Notes: generated from the letters alone by a model not told the origin. DNA of 64,000 nt from Vibrio atypicus (GCF_009811315.1 NZ_BLID01000005.1:285765-349764), one strand, 5' to 3'; positions 45,483 through 55,985 are shown, numbered from the stretch's first letter. Numbers and translations: made by a program.

Positions 45483-48080
45483 ATGAATATAAACACACAA
45501 TATAGAAAACCGCTTCCGGGAACTCATCTTGACTATTTTGATGCCCGTGAAGCCGTTAATGATATTTCTGCCGGTGCGTATGACGGATTGCCATACACGT
45601 CACGTGTACTTGCTGAACAGTTGGTACGACGTTGTGATCCAAATACGCTCACCGACAGTCTAAAACAGTTGATTGAACGTAAGCAGGAACTTGATTTCCC
45701 TTGGTATCCGGCTCGGGTCGTCTGCCACGATATTTTAGGCCAAACTGCGTTAGTCGATTTAGCTGGGCTGCGTGATGCCATTGCAGATGAAGGTGGGGAT
45801 CCTGCCAAAGTAAACCCAGTGGTAGAGACGCAATTGATTGTCGATCACTCGCTAGCGGTTGAACATGGTGGTTTTGATCCAGACGCATTTGACAAAAATC
45901 GAGTGATTGAAGAGCGCCGTAATGAAGACCGCTTTCATTTTATCGAGTGGTGTAAAACCGCGTTTGAAAATGTCAGCGTGATCCCTGCTGGTAACGGCAT
46001 CATGCACCAGATCAATCTGGAGAAGATGTCGCCAGTCGTCCAATCGAAAAATGGCATCGCCTATCCAGATACTTGTGTCGGGACAGACAGTCATACGCCA
46101 CACGTAGATGCGCTCGGTGTCATTGCGATTGGTGTAGGCGGCTTAGAGGCGGAAACGGTTATGCTAGGTCGTCCTTCAATGATGCGCTTGCCTGACATCG
46201 TCGGTGTTAAATTGGTCGGGACACGTCAAGCGGGTATTACTGCGACGGATATCGTATTAGCCATTACTGAGTTTTTACGCGAGCAGCGTGTTGTTTCTTG
46301 TTACTTAGAATTCTTTGGTGAAGGGGCAAGTAGTTTAACTATTGGTGACCGTGCCACCATTTCAAATATGACTCCGGAATATGGCGCGACTGCAGGTATG
46401 TTCTATATCGACCAGCAAACCATTAACTACTTGAAGTTAACAGGGCGTGATGATCAGCAAGTGGAACTGGTCGAACAATACGCGAAACAAACCGGACTGT
46501 GGGCAGATGACCTTGAAAGCGCACAATATGAGCGAGTTTTAGAGTTCGATCTCTCTTCAGTGACGCGTAATATGGCTGGGCCGTCGAACCCACATCGCCG
46601 ATTGCCGACATCAGAGTTGGCCGAGCGTGGGATCTCTGGTGAGTGGCAAGAAAAAGAAGGGGAGTTGCCTGATGGTGCTGTCATTATTGCGGCGATCACT
46701 TCATGTACCAATACCAGTAATCCACGTAATGTGGTGGCAGCGGGCCTAGTCGCGAAAAAAGCCAATCAACTAGGGCTGATTCGTAAACCTTGGGTCAAAT
46801 CTTCTTTTGCTCCGGGTTCCAAGGTGGCCAAGCTTTATCTTGAAGAAGCAGGGTTGTTACCAGAATTAGAGAAGCTAGGTTTTGGTATTGTCGCGTATGC
46901 TTGTACTACCTGTAACGGCATGAGTGGAGCGCTAGACCCTCAAATTGAAAAAGAGATTATTGACAGGGATCTCTATTCAACCGCTGTGCTGTCAGGTAAT
47001 CGAAATTTTGATGGTCGTATCCACCCTCACGCTAAACAAGCTTTTTTAGCCTCACCTCCGCTTGTTGTCGCTTATGCTTTGGCCGGTACGATTCGCTTTG
47101 ATATCGAGCGCGATGCGCTAGGTCATGATACGAATGGCAACCCCATTTACTTAACGGATCTATGGCCCACGGATGAAGAGATCGATGAAGTCGTCGGTCA
47201 ACATGTTAAACCTGAGCAATTCAATCAGATCTACATTCAAATGTTTAAGCTTGATGATGAAGAGCGCAGCAGTAGTCCACTGTATGACTGGCGCCCTCAA
47301 AGCACCTATATTCGCCGTCCTCCCTATTGGCAAAAAGAGGGTGAGGGTGCATTAGCAGGTGAGCGAACTTTGTCAGGTATGCATCCATTGGCCATTCTTG
47401 GTGACAACATAACTACTGATCACCTTTCTCCTTCGAATGCGATTATGGCCAGCAGTGCTGCTGGTGAATATCTAGCGAAAATGGGCGTGCCAGAAGAAGA
47501 CTTTAACTCTTACGCCACGCATCGAGGCGATCACCTAACAGCCCAACGCGCAACATTCGCGAATCCCAAACTCTTTAATGAGATGGTGCAAGAGAATGGT
47601 CAAGTGAAGCAAGGTTCATTGGCGCGGATTGAACCGGAAGGTCAAGTTGTTCGGATGTGGGAAGCGATTGAAACCTACATGCAGCGTAAGCAACCTCTCA
47701 TTATTGTCGCAGGTGCGGATTACGGGCAAGGCTCTTCTCGAGATTGGGCGGCAAAAGGAGTTCGATTAGCTGGTGTGGAAGCGATAGTCGCAGAAGGGTT
47801 TGAGCGTATTCACCGGACTAATTTAGTTGGAATGGGAGTTCTGCCTTTGCAATTTAAAGAGGGGATCACTCGCCATATACTCGAACTTGATGGCACAGAA
47901 GTCTATGACGTGTTGGGGCATATTGAACCCGGCGCTGATCTTGCGCTGGTCATCACTCGCTCGAATGGTAAGAAAGTCGATGTCGCTGTGACTTGTCGTC
48001 TGGATACGGCAGACGAAGTCCATGTCTACAATGCAGGCGGTGTACTACAGCGCTTCGCACAAGATTTTTTAACTCAATAA
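45483..48080 (+). CDS. acnD: Fe/S-dependent 2-methylisocitrate dehydratase AcnD
   Basis: Aconitase-family enzyme that dehydrates 2-methylcitrate to trans-2-methylaconitate. 865 residues. The [4Fe-4S] ligands are C408 in SCTNTSNP and C474/C477 in ACTTCNG. The C-terminal swivel domain has GADYGQGSSRDWAAKG. Its place between prpC and prpF distinguishes it from housekeeping AcnA and shows the prpD-independent pathway. Confidence 0.94.
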   Translation: MNINTQYRKPLPGTHLDYFDAREAVNDISAGAYDGLPYTSRVLAEQLVRRCDPNTLTDSLKQLIERKQELDFPWYPARVVCHDILGQTALVDLAGLRDAIADEGGDPAKVNPVVETQLIVDHSLAVEHGGFDPDAFDKNRVIEERRNEDRFHFIEWCKTAFENVSVIPAGNGIMHQINLEKMSPVVQSKNGIAYPDTCVGTDSHTPHVDALGVIAIGVGGLEAETVMLGRPSMMRLPDIVGVKLVGTRQAGITATDIVLAITEFLREQRVVSCYLEFFGEGASSLTIGDRATISNMTPEYGATAGMFYIDQQTINYLKLTGRDDQQVELVEQYAKQTGLWADDLESAQYERVLEFDLSSVTRNMAGPSNPHRRLPTSELAERGISGEWQEKEGELPDGAVIIAAITSCTNTSNPRNVVAAGLVAKKANQLGLIRKPWVKSSFAPGSKVAKLYLEEAGLLPELEKLGFGIVAYACTTCNGMSGALDPQIEKEIIDRDLYSTAVLSGNRNFDGRIHPHAKQAFLASPPLVVAYALAGTIRFDIERDALGHDTNGNPIYLTDLWPTDEEIDEVVGQHVKPEQFNQIYIQMFKLDDEERSSSPLYDWRPQSTYIRRPPYWQKEGEGALAGERTLSGMHPLAILGDNITTDHLSPSNAIMASSAAGEYLAKMGVPEEDFNSYATHRGDHLTAQRATFANPKLFNEMVQENGQVKQGSLARIEPEGQVVRMWEAIETYMQRKQPLIIVAGADYGQGSSRDWAAKGVRLAGVEAIVAEGFERIHRTNLVGMGVLPLQFKEGITRHILELDGTEVYDVLGHIEPGADLALVITRSNGKKVDVAVTCRLDTADEVHVYNAGGVLQRFAQDFLTQ

Positions 48081-48101
48081 CGGCTTTGTAGGAGTAACGC
48101 T

Positions 48102-49286
48102 ATGGATAAAGTACAAAGCCAAATCAAAGTTGCTGCAACCTACATGCGAGGCGGTACCAGTAAAGGGGTTTTCTTTAACTTGAAGGACTTGCCAACTAAG
48201 GCACAGCAGCCAGGTGAAGCAAGAGACAAACTGCTAATGCGAGTTATCGGAAGCCCAGATATGTATGGCAAACAAATCGATGGCATGGGGGGCGCGACAT
48301 CAAGTACCAGTAAAACGGTGATTGTTAGCCAAAGCGAACGAGAAGATCATGATGTGGACTATCTATTTGGCCAAGTCTCTATCGATAAACCTTTCGTTGA
48401 TTGGAGTGGTAATTGTGGCAACCTTTCTGCAGCAGTTGGGCCGTTTGCAATTCATGCTGGGCTAATACCAGCGCAGAGAATACCAAAAAATGGGATTGTC
48501 GAAGTACGTGTTTGGCAAGTCAATATCGCTAAAACAATTGTTGTGCATGTGCCGATAGTTAATGGACAAGTGCAGGAGACAGGAGCGTTTGAACTTGATG
48601 GTGTGACCTTTCCTGCGGCAGAGATACAAGTTGAGTTTATGGATCCAGCTGATGGTGAAGGGAGCATGTTTCCAACTGGTAATCTAATTGATGATTTTGA
48701 TGTGCCGGGTATGGGAACACTTAACGCAACCTTTGTGAATGCAGGGATCCCAACCATCTTTATTGACGCTGAATCTATCGGCTATCAAGGTGTAGAGCTG
48801 CAAGGTGATATCAACAACGATGTCGCTGCATTAGAGGCGTTCGAGACGATTCGGGCATATGGTGCGTTGAAAATGGGCTTGATTGAAACTCTTGAGCAAG
48901 CGCAGAGCCGTCAACACACACCAAAAGTTGCGTTTGTTTCAAAGCCTAAGACATACCTATCTTCAAGCCAAAAGAGGATTGAGCCATCTGATATTGACCT
49001 ATTAGTTCGAGCTTTGTCTATGGGTAAATTGCACCATGCAATGATGGGAACTGCCGCCGTGGCTATCGCTTCAGCAGCTTGCGTTCCAGGAACCTTGGTG
49101 AATTTGGCTGCTGGTGGTGGTGAGAAAAGTAGCGTGACGTTTGGCCACCCTTCAGGAACCTTAAAAGTCGGGGCGAAAGCCACGCAAACCAAACATGGCT
49201 GGGTAGTAGATAAGGCCGTTATGAGTCGTAGTGCGAGAATTATAATGGAAGGTTTCGTAAGGGTGCCCTCCAACGTTTTTGAATAA
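48102..49286 (+). CDS. prpF: 2-methylaconitate cis-trans isomerase PrpF
   Basis: Converts the trans-2-methylaconitate made by AcnD to the cis form that an aconitase can hydrate. 394 residues with the N-terminal MRGGTSKGVFF and SGNCGNLSAAVG, family-conserved active-site segments. Required with AcnD when PrpD is missing, as here. AGGAGTAACG lies before ATG 48102. Confidence 0.93.
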   Translation: MDKVQSQIKVAATYMRGGTSKGVFFNLKDLPTKAQQPGEARDKLLMRVIGSPDMYGKQIDGMGGATSSTSKTVIVSQSEREDHDVDYLFGQVSIDKPFVDWSGNCGNLSAAVGPFAIHAGLIPAQRIPKNGIVEVRVWQVNIAKTIVVHVPIVNGQVQETGAFELDGVTFPAAEIQVEFMDPADGEGSMFPTGNLIDDFDVPGMGTLNATFVNAGIPTIFIDAESIGYQGVELQGDINNDVAALEAFETIRAYGALKMGLIETLEQAQSRQHTPKVAFVSKPKTYLSSSQKRIEPSDIDLLVRALSMGKLHHAMMGTAAVAIASAACVPGTLVNLAAGGGEKSSVTFGHPSGTLKVGAKATQTKHGWVVDKAVMSRSARIIMEGFVRVPSNVFE

Positions 49287-49334
49287 CTCACTTGCTGCAA
49301 AAATACAGTGTCAGGACATACTGGAGGAAGCAAT

Positions 49335-51212
49335 ATGTCTGCATATCAAAAAGAATACTTATGGGCGCAAACCGAGCCGGAGCAGTTTTGGCAAGCGCAA
49401 GCAAAAAACATTGATTGGTTTGAAGCACCAAAAACGATTATCCAATCCGATGAAAATGGTATCGAGCGATGGTTTCCAGACGGTTTGCTAAATACCTGTT
49501 GGTTGGCGTTGGACTATCATTGCGAGCAAGGTCGAGGTGATAACACTGCCTTGATCTACGACTCTCCAGTCACCAATAAGAAACAAAAATTCAGTTATAC
49601 GCAGCTTCGCGATCAGGTTGCAAAAATTGCAGGTATGTTAGCAAATCAAGGAGTGACGAAGGGCGATCGAGTGGTTATCTATATGCCGATGATTCCTGAA
49701 GCTGCAATGGCGATGTTAGCCTGTGCTCGGTTAGGGGCAATTCACTCTGTGGTCTTCGGTGGCTTCGCGCCAAATGAGTTGGCAGTACGTATCGAAGATG
49801 CAGAACCCAAAGTGATAATGACAGCCTCTTGTGGCGTTGAAGTCAGCAAGGTTATTCCTTACAAGCCACTCGTTGATAAAGCCATAATGGACAGCAGATG
49901 GAAGCCCGAAAGCGTATTTGTATTGCAGCGCCCTGAATGTGAAGCTGACTTGAATTCTGCCCGTGATATTGACTGGAAGAGTGCTTATCAACAAGCACTA
50001 CCTCATGCATGTGTGCCGGTACTTGCAACGGATCCTCTCTATATTTTGTATACATCAGGAACAACCGGAAAACCAAAAGGTGTGGTCCGTGATAACGGTG
50101 GCCATGCAGTTGCGATGAAGTATTCGATGAGTGCAATCTACAACATGCCGCAAGATGGCGTGTTCTGGGCAGCATCGGATGTCGGTTGGGTTGTTGGCCA
50201 TTCTTATATTGTTTATGCGCCGTTGATTCATGGCTGCACCACGATTTTATTCGAAGGTAAACCAGTAAGAACGCCGGATCCTGGTGCATTCTGGCGAGTG
50301 TGTGAGGAATACAAAGTTGACGTGCTCTTCTCTGCGCCTACGGCATTTCGCGCGATTAAGAAAGAAGATCCAGACGGCAAGTTTCTTGACCAATATGACT
50401 TATCTAAGCTGCAAACCATCTTTATGGCCGGTGAACGTTTAGATCCACCAACGTTAGAGTGGGTTGAGTCTAAATCGAGTAAGCCTGTGGTTGATCACTG
50501 GTGGCAAACGGAGACTGGGTGGGCAATCGCTGGCAACCCAACGGGTATCGAGTCTATGCCAGTTAAAGCAGGATCAGCAACTAAGCCGATTCCAGGCTAT
50601 CAGGTTGAAATACTTAATGAGTTAGGCGAAGTGGCACAGGCTAACCAACAAGGTTTTGTTGCCCTTAAACGCCCGTTGCCACCAAGTTGTCTACCAACGG
50701 TATGGCGTAACCATGACCGCTTTGAATCAGGGTATTTAAGCCAGTTCCCAGGTTATTACGTTTCTGGAGATGGCGGCTACTTAGATGAAGACGGCTATTT
50801 GTTCATTATGGGACGTATTGATGATGTCATTAACGTTGCCGGTCATCGACTTTCAACCGGTGAGATGGAAGAGATTGTCGGCGGCCACCCTGCTATTGCT
50901 GAATGCGCGGTAGTCGGGGTTCATGATGATCTTAAAGGTCAGCTTCCGCTAGGGTTTGTCGTTTTAAAAGACGGCGTCAAAGTAAATGACCTCGAGTTAG
51001 AGGGTGAGTTAGTGGGCAAGGTCCGTGACGAAATTGGTGCAGTGGCTTGCTTTAAACATGCGCTAGTTGTGGAGAGGTTACCGAAGACGCGTTCAGGTAA
51101 AATACTGAGACGCACGATTCGTCAAATCGCAGATGGTGAGCAATACACGGTACCGTCAACCATTGACGACCCAACCAGCTTAGACGAAATCGAGAAAGTT
51201 CTGAGCTCTTGA
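49335..51212 (+). CDS. prpE: Propionate-CoA ligase PrpE
   Basis: Activates propionate to propionyl-CoA. 625 residues, with the AMP-binding loop YTSGTTGKPKG, the motif WWQTETGW and the C-terminal acylatable lysine in RSGKILRRT. ATG 49335 follows a clear GGAGG; the upstream frame from 49308 overlaps nothing useful. Last gene of the operon, closed by the terminator at 51241-51266. Confidence 0.94.
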   Translation: MSAYQKEYLWAQTEPEQFWQAQAKNIDWFEAPKTIIQSDENGIERWFPDGLLNTCWLALDYHCEQGRGDNTALIYDSPVTNKKQKFSYTQLRDQVAKIAGMLANQGVTKGDRVVIYMPMIPEAAMAMLACARLGAIHSVVFGGFAPNELAVRIEDAEPKVIMTASCGVEVSKVIPYKPLVDKAIMDSRWKPESVFVLQRPECEADLNSARDIDWKSAYQQALPHACVPVLATDPLYILYTSGTTGKPKGVVRDNGGHAVAMKYSMSAIYNMPQDGVFWAASDVGWVVGHSYIVYAPLIHGCTTILFEGKPVRTPDPGAFWRVCEEYKVDVLFSAPTAFRAIKKEDPDGKFLDQYDLSKLQTIFMAGERLDPPTLEWVESKSSKPVVDHWWQTETGWAIAGNPTGIESMPVKAGSATKPIPGYQVEILNELGEVAQANQQGFVALKRPLPPSCLPTVWRNHDRFESGYLSQFPGYYVSGDGGYLDEDGYLFIMGRIDDVINVAGHRLSTGEMEEIVGGHPAIAECAVVGVHDDLKGQLPLGFVVLKDGVKVNDLELEGELVGKVRDEIGAVACFKHALVVERLPKTRSGKILRRTIRQIADGEQYTVPSTIDDPTSLDEIEKVLSS

Positions 51213-51240
51213 GTAAGAATTCTTACATTTGAGTCACAAG

Positions 51241-51266
51241 GCCTCCTTATCTAAGGAGGCTTTTTT
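51241..51266 (+). terminator. Terminator of the prp operon
   Basis: Arms GCCTCCTT (51241-51248) and AAGGAGGC (51253-51260), loop ATCT, then TTTTTT. A separate 14-base palindrome GTAAGAATTCTTAC lies at 51213-51226, right after the prpE stop. Confidence 0.9.
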
Positions 51267-51325
51267 GTTGATAATTGAATCGGAAACAATCACACTATTA
51301 CTTTATTCGCATTACGAAAATATCT

Positions 51326-51805
51326 ATGCAATCCCTAACGTTACGAGCGGCTAATCAGAGCGATCTAGAGCAACTTAATGAGCTTATGTATCAGCTTCAT
51401 GATGAGCACCATAGGCAGTCTCCAGATTTTTTTAAGACAGCAGAAGACATTGAACAAGAGAAGAGTATTGCGCGTTATCTTGATAACCCTGAATGCTTGG
51501 TGTTTGTCGCTTGTGATGACAAGAAAGTGATTGGCTTTATTTCTGGGCATTTTTGCGAGCTCATATCGACTGTGAGCAAACCCGTTCAAATGGGCAGCAT
51601 TGATGAGTTGTATGTGATGCCAAGTCACCGAAAACAAGGTGTAGCGGGTATGCTTTGTCAACGAATCGAACAGACGTTCGAAGAGTATGGTGTAAAAGAG
51701 ATGTTTGTTGAGGTCTGGGATTTTAATCAGCCAGCCAACCAGTTGTATCATCAATTAGGTTTCGTCAGTCACATTAATTGGTTGCGTAAACCACTAGGAA
51801 AATAA
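51326..51805 (+). CDS. GNAT family N-acetyltransferase
   Basis: 159 residues with the acetyl-CoA site IDELYVMPSHRKQGVAGMLC (the RxxGxG/A pattern) and the C-terminal YHQLGF strand. Substrate unknown. ATG 51326 starts directly on the fold; a TTG frame to 51275 is unlikely. It sits 9 bases before the NUDIX-PAP2 gene on the same strand. Confidence 0.82.
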   Translation: MQSLTLRAANQSDLEQLNELMYQLHDEHHRQSPDFFKTAEDIEQEKSIARYLDNPECLVFVACDDKKVIGFISGHFCELISTVSKPVQMGSIDELYVMPSHRKQGVAGMLCQRIEQTFEEYGVKEMFVEVWDFNQPANQLYHQLGFVSHINWLRKPLGK

Positions 51806-51814
51806 ATAGAATTA

Positions 51815-53257
51815 ATGAATATATATATGAGAATGCTTAGCTCTTGGTTTGTCTTACTGCTAGGCGTTGTGTCATTGGGTAGTGCCGCCAAAACATTTGC
51901 TTCAGAAGACTCTAATTCCGAGATTAAAGGCGCTGCATGTATCATTCGAGCAGACAACAAAGTTGTGCTTGTTCATGAAATTATCACTAAAAAGCTTTCT
52001 TTACCCGCAGGTCGCGTAGAAAAAGGTGAAGACCCAGCCATCGCAGCGCAGCGTGAGACTTGGGAGGAGACCGGCTTAGTTGTGCAAACAAAAGGGGTCT
52101 TAGGGCGTTCAAAAGACGCAATATTTTATGACTGTGTGTCTGAATCGGATATTGTTTCTTTTCAATTTAATAACGTCCATGATGGTTTTGAGTTGCCTAT
52201 TTGGTTCGCCCCCCATTATGGAATTGAGATTTCGTCAGCTATGTTAGTGGATCCAAGTCTGATCCCAGTTGATGAGTATCGATTCCCAGAGCAACGTGAC
52301 TGGGTAAAGGAAATCGCAAAAAAAGCGACCGACCAGTCTGTTGTTTACGTTGGAAACTTGGTCGAAGCTGCCCCAAGTTTCAATCAAGTTGAATTGAATT
52401 GGATGCTGCATTTTCAACATGCCATTATTTCTTTACCCGATAGTATTCGTGATACTGTTCGTAGCTTTTTGATGAGTGGGAATATTCTTGCTCAACCTTT
52501 CTTACTTATTGTTTTGTTGCCTTTGGTGTACCTGAAATACGGTAAGCACTTTACTTACAAGATTTTCTTCGCGATTACGATTACCTCTTTGATGAGCTTG
52601 ATTGCGCAGCAAGGTTTTTCGTTTCCTAGACCGCATGTTTATTTGCCAGCCGTGGAGTTGGTTCAAACCTATGGATACAGTTTTCCAAGCACACCTGCTG
52701 CGATTTGGTTATGTGTTGGAGTGTTGATTTTACATGCGGAGAATAAACTAAATTTCAATCAGCAATCTGTTGGCTTCGCTTTGTTCATTGTATGGCTAGG
52801 TGTCGCTAAGTTTTATACGGGCTCTGCCTTTTTCATCGATATTTTAAGTGGAGCGCTGCTTGGTTTCTTATGCTCTTGGCATATCATCCGTCTGGAAAGT
52901 AAACCCGGTATTAATGCGATTGAATTGCTCTCCTCAAAGGTTGTGTGGCTAATGTTGATGGGGATGTGTTTGGTGATGGGAGTGTTTTGGCCGAGCCCAG
53001 TTGTTGGGTATTGGTTGGCAATTATCATTACCGTGCTGTTCTTAATCTTTACCTTGAAAGAGAGTCAGGGTGTTGTTACGAAACAAGCTGTTTTACTGGT
53101 GATGCTTTCTTTGCTGGGGCTTAATTTTGTGATTTCGCTATTTTCTAACTATGTTTCCCATAGCACGAGTATCACTTTAGCGGTTGAAGCGATGCGTTAT
53201 CCTTTACTCATCGTATTGTTTGTATTAGCAATTCGGAAAAATTTAAAGGCTGCCTGA
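51815..53257 (+). CDS. Secreted NUDIX domain fused to a degenerate PAP2 membrane domain
   Basis: 480 residues. Signal peptide or anchor (about 5-30, ending TFAS), then a NUDIX hydrolase domain (about 36-165) with a complete Nudix box GRVEKGEDPAIAAQRETWEETGL-type pattern (first half GRVEKGEDPA, second half RETWEETG). From about 215 it becomes a multi-helix PAP2-like domain. PAP2 motifs remain as FPRPH and FPSTPA, and YTGSAFFIDILSG. The catalytic histidines expected in PSGH and in the third motif are absent (P and A instead). The NUDIX part would face the periplasm, perhaps acting on lipid-linked or nucleotide diphosphates. Starts at ATG 51815 or 51827. Confidence 0.75.
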   Translation: MNIYMRMLSSWFVLLLGVVSLGSAAKTFASEDSNSEIKGAACIIRADNKVVLVHEIITKKLSLPAGRVEKGEDPAIAAQRETWEETGLVVQTKGVLGRSKDAIFYDCVSESDIVSFQFNNVHDGFELPIWFAPHYGIEISSAMLVDPSLIPVDEYRFPEQRDWVKEIAKKATDQSVVYVGNLVEAAPSFNQVELNWMLHFQHAIISLPDSIRDTVRSFLMSGNILAQPFLLIVLLPLVYLKYGKHFTYKIFFAITITSLMSLIAQQGFSFPRPHVYLPAVELVQTYGYSFPSTPAAIWLCVGVLILHAENKLNFNQQSVGFALFIVWLGVAKFYTGSAFFIDILSGALLGFLCSWHIIRLESKPGINAIELLSSKVVWLMLMGMCLVMGVFWPSPVVGYWLAIIITVLFLIFTLKESQGVVTKQAVLLVMLSLLGLNFVISLFSNYVSHSTSITLAVEAMRYPLLIVLFVLAIRKNLKAA

Positions 53258-53272
53258 GCAGCCTTATTTTTT
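53246..53272. terminator. Terminator overlapping the NUDIX-PAP2 stop codon
   Basis: Arms AAGGCTGC (53246-53253) and GCAGCCTT (53258-53265) around CTGA, then ATTTTTT. The TGA stop (53255-53257) lies in the loop. Serves the plus-strand gene. Confidence 0.8.
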
Positions 53273-53278
53273 AAGCTA

Positions 53279-54916
53279 TTAGCACTTAAATTGTGAAACT
53301 AACTTATCTAAACGCTCACATTGATCAGCGAGAGACTGTAGAGATTGCTCGGCTGAGCATACGGTCTCTACCATCTGATTGCTGTTTTCTGCAATTTTCT
53401 GAATGTTGAAGTTCACTTCTTCACTTACTGAGCTTTGTTGTGTTGCGGCTGTTGCGATCTGAGTGTTCATTTCATTCATCTTCGAAATCGCAGCTAAGAT
53501 TTGATGTAACGATTCGGTGGCGGTGCTAGCTGACATTATAGTGCCTTCACTGCTTTCTTTACTTGCTTGCATTACTTTAACCGCTTGTTCAGCGCCAGCT
53601 TGTAGACGTTCAATCATCTCTTGAATTTGGCCTGTGCTCTTTTGAGTACGGCTTGCTAGAGAGCGAACTTCGTCAGCAACGACTGCAAAACCTCGGCCTT
53701 GTTCACCCGCTCGAGCAGCTTCAATTGCAGCGTTCAAGGCAAGCAAGTTAGTTTGCTCTGCAATACCACAAATAACATCCAAAATTGAAGCGATGTTAGA
53801 GACATCTTCATCAAGAGTATGGATCACGCCACTTGCGTTTTCGACGTCATTGGCAAGATCACGGATGGATAGTGTGGTTGACTCAAGAACTTTATTCGTA
53901 TTTTGAACTTCTTGGTTTGCGCTGAAACTTGCACTGGCAGCATCGCCGGCATTTTCACTTACAGATTGGCTAGTCGCTTGCATTTCATGAACAGCGGCGG
54001 CAACGAGTTCGCTCTCTTTTTGTTGCTGATCTGTAGAGTGAGAAATGGATTCAGTCACATTTTTTAAGTGGGACATTTCTCCACGAATGGACGTGGTGGT
54101 TTCGACGACCTGTTGAATCGTGTGTTGAATCTTACTGGCGAATAAGTTGAATGCGTCTGCAAGTTGGCCGATTTCATCTTGTGATTGAGCGTCAATACGT
54201 TGATTTAAGTCACCGTCGCCAGATGAGATTTCTTTCATCGCAGACGTAATCTTTTCGATCGGTTTTACAATTGCCTTAATTAGGAACCAACATGTCATTA
54301 GACCCATAAGAATGACAATAAGAGTACCTAGTTCTAACGCCCATTCAGCATGTTTAGCCGCTTTTGCGTTCTCTATTTGAGCTTGCTGGCGAGCTTCTTC
54401 AATCTGATCTTTTACGATGTTCAGTTGTTTGCGTACTGCAATGAATTGGCTGTCGTATGTGCGCTTGTTATCTTCGTAGATTGCATTCCATTCACTTTGC
54501 GGTGCATTGATGAAGGATTCGTAGCTAGACAGCCACTGCTGTCCTAGGTTGACTAGAACGTCGATGTCGCGAGCAGAAGATTGAGGGATTAGCTTTAAAG
54601 AGACTAATTCTGAAGGGCTTTCCATACGAGGAAGTGCTTTGTATGCATTGTCCTTATATTCAAATAAGTGGTGTTCAACTTCGCTTTTCGAGGTTGAGAG
54701 CACAAGAGCTTGTACTGCAGAGGTCGCTTGGTAAAGATCGCGATAGGCATCTTCGAGGGTAAACAAAGCAGGTAAGTAGTGCTGCTGAATAGTATCAGAT
54801 ATCTTGACTTGCTTTAGTGACGTGACGATATTGATGATCGAACTTGCTGAAAAAAGAAGAATAATGAGTGAAACGGGTAAAATGATTTTCTTTTTAACGC
54901 TTAAATTACTAAACAT
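53279..54916 (-). CDS. Methyl-accepting chemotaxis protein
   Basis: 545 residues: helix 1 (about 11-30), a helical periplasmic sensor of four-helix-bundle type (about 32-188), helix 2 (about 192-214), HAMP, and the signalling domain with [20 protein letters not shown]. No C-terminal CheR-binding pentapeptide is present (ends SQFKC). Ligand unknown. Confidence 0.87.
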   Translation of the reverse strand: MFSNLSVKKKIILPVSLIILLFSASSIINIVTSLKQVKISDTIQQHYLPALFTLEDAYRDLYQATSAVQALVLSTSKSEVEHHLFEYKDNAYKALPRMESPSELVSLKLIPQSSARDIDVLVNLGQQWLSSYESFINAPQSEWNAIYEDNKRTYDSQFIAVRKQLNIVKDQIEEARQQAQIENAKAAKHAEWALELGTLIVILMGLMTCWFLIKAIVKPIEKITSAMKEISSGDGDLNQRIDAQSQDEIGQLADAFNLFASKIQHTIQQVVETTTSIRGEMSHLKNVTESISHSTDQQQKESELVAAAVHEMQATSQSVSENAGDAASASFSANQEVQNTNKVLESTTLSIRDLANDVENASGVIHTLDEDVSNIASILDVICGIAEQTNLLALNAAIEAARAGEQGRGFAVVADEVRSLASRTQKSTGQIQEMIERLQAGAEQAVKVMQASKESSEGTIMSASTATESLHQILAAISKMNEMNTQIATAATQQSSVSEEVNFNIQKIAENSNQMVETVCSAEQSLQSLADQCERLDKLVSQFKC

Positions 54917-55030
54917 TAGATATGCCTTTAACTAAAAACTAGTTAAATGATATCAACTGTTTCATTTGATGTCGTATAAGTTAATGTTTTTGTTAATTAA
55001 AACTTTTAATCGTCACCATGAATCTGTGTA

Positions 55031-55054
55031 ATGGGAGGCCGTTAAGCCTCCCAT
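55031..55054 (-). terminator. Hairpin after yidA
   Basis: Perfect arms ATGGGAGGC (55031-55039) and GCCTCCCAT (55046-55054), 9 bases beyond the stop of the minus-strand gene. T-run is weak, so efficiency is uncertain. Confidence 0.6.
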
Positions 55055-55062
55055 GTTTTACA

Positions 55063-55872
55063 TTATGCATTGAGTACGTATTGCTCAATCACTTTGGCTA
55101 CGCCGTCGTCATTGTTACTGTCCGCGATAATATCTGCGATGGCTTTTGTCTGAGGCATAGCATTCTCCATTGCCACTCCAAGGCCAGCGTAATGAAGCAT
55201 GTGGTGGTCGTTTTCCGCGTCACCCATACAAATGACTTCATCTGCGGTGATACCAAGGTGATCGGCAATCGCTTTAACGCCAACACCTTTGTTACTTTGT
55301 AAATCGAGAAACTCTAGGAAGAAAGGAGCGCTTTGCACTATGGTGAATTCATCGTGTAACTGCGCTGGAATCGCGGTAATAGCTTGAGTTAATTTCTCTG
55401 GTTCACCTACAATCATTGCTTTGATGATAGGGTGGTCATCTGATAATGCGTCGAAGCTCATTTCGGTTACGGGAATTTGGTTTATTTTTGATTCGATTCC
55501 GGTGAACTCATTATTCTGGGGAGTAATTAAGCCGTGCTCGCCGCTAAATGCGTGACAAAATAACCCCAACTCGTCTGCCAGAGCAGCAACTTGTTTAGCT
55601 TTCTTTCCATCGATCATCGCATTGTGAATGATTTTGTCAGTGCCAATTTCTTTCACCATTGAGCCATTAAAATAAACAACGAATTCGTTGTCACCGAACA
55701 TCTCTAGCTCGTTCAATGCTTGCTGCATGCCTGCCAACGGTCGACCTGACGCCAACACTACCTTTACACCTTTGTGGCGCGCTTGTGATATAGCTAGCTT
55801 AGTGCGGTCACTGATTTTTTTGTCGCTGGTTAGCAGTGTGCCATCCATATCCAAAGCGATTAATTTGTACAT
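55063..55872 (-). CDS. yidA: Cof-type HAD-IIB sugar phosphatase YidA
   Basis: 269 residues, the YidA length. HAD motifs are LDMDGTLL (nucleophile D8, acid D10), LASGRP, the Lys in SNKGVGVKAI, and GDAENDHHML. It would dephosphorylate sugar phosphates and similar small substrates in the cytoplasm. Other Cof-family members are close, so the specific symbol is likely but not certain. Confidence 0.82.
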   Translation of the reverse strand: MYKLIALDMDGTLLTSDKKISDRTKLAISQARHKGVKVVLASGRPLAGMQQALNELEMFGDNEFVVYFNGSMVKEIGTDKIIHNAMIDGKKAKQVAALADELGLFCHAFSGEHGLITPQNNEFTGIESKINQIPVTEMSFDALSDDHPIIKAMIVGEPEKLTQAITAIPAQLHDEFTIVQSAPFFLEFLDLQSNKGVGVKAIADHLGITADEVICMGDAENDHHMLHYAGLGVAMENAMPQTKAIADIIADSNNDDGVAKVIEQYVLNA

Positions 55873-55957
55873 AACTTACCTAAAAACTGATAATAAAAAG
55901 AGGCGAGACTTGGCAGCATAATGCTTCATGAAGTAATGTTCAATTTATGTAGAGGTT

Positions 55958-55985
55958 GACCTTAAGTATCAGGTCATTTAAGGTC
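55958..55985 (+). promoter_or_regulatory. Inverted repeat upstream of queE
   Basis: Arms GACCTTAA (55958-55965) and TTAAGGTC (55978-55985) with a 12-base spacer that itself contains AGGTC. It could be an operator or a leader hairpin of the queEC unit. It does not fit the preQ1 riboswitch consensus as I know it. Confidence 0.35.

Noticed and set aside
51213..51226. 14-base palindrome GTAAGAATTCTTAC after prpE
   Set aside because: No loop for a hairpin and no promoter nearby; the true terminator is the next hairpin.
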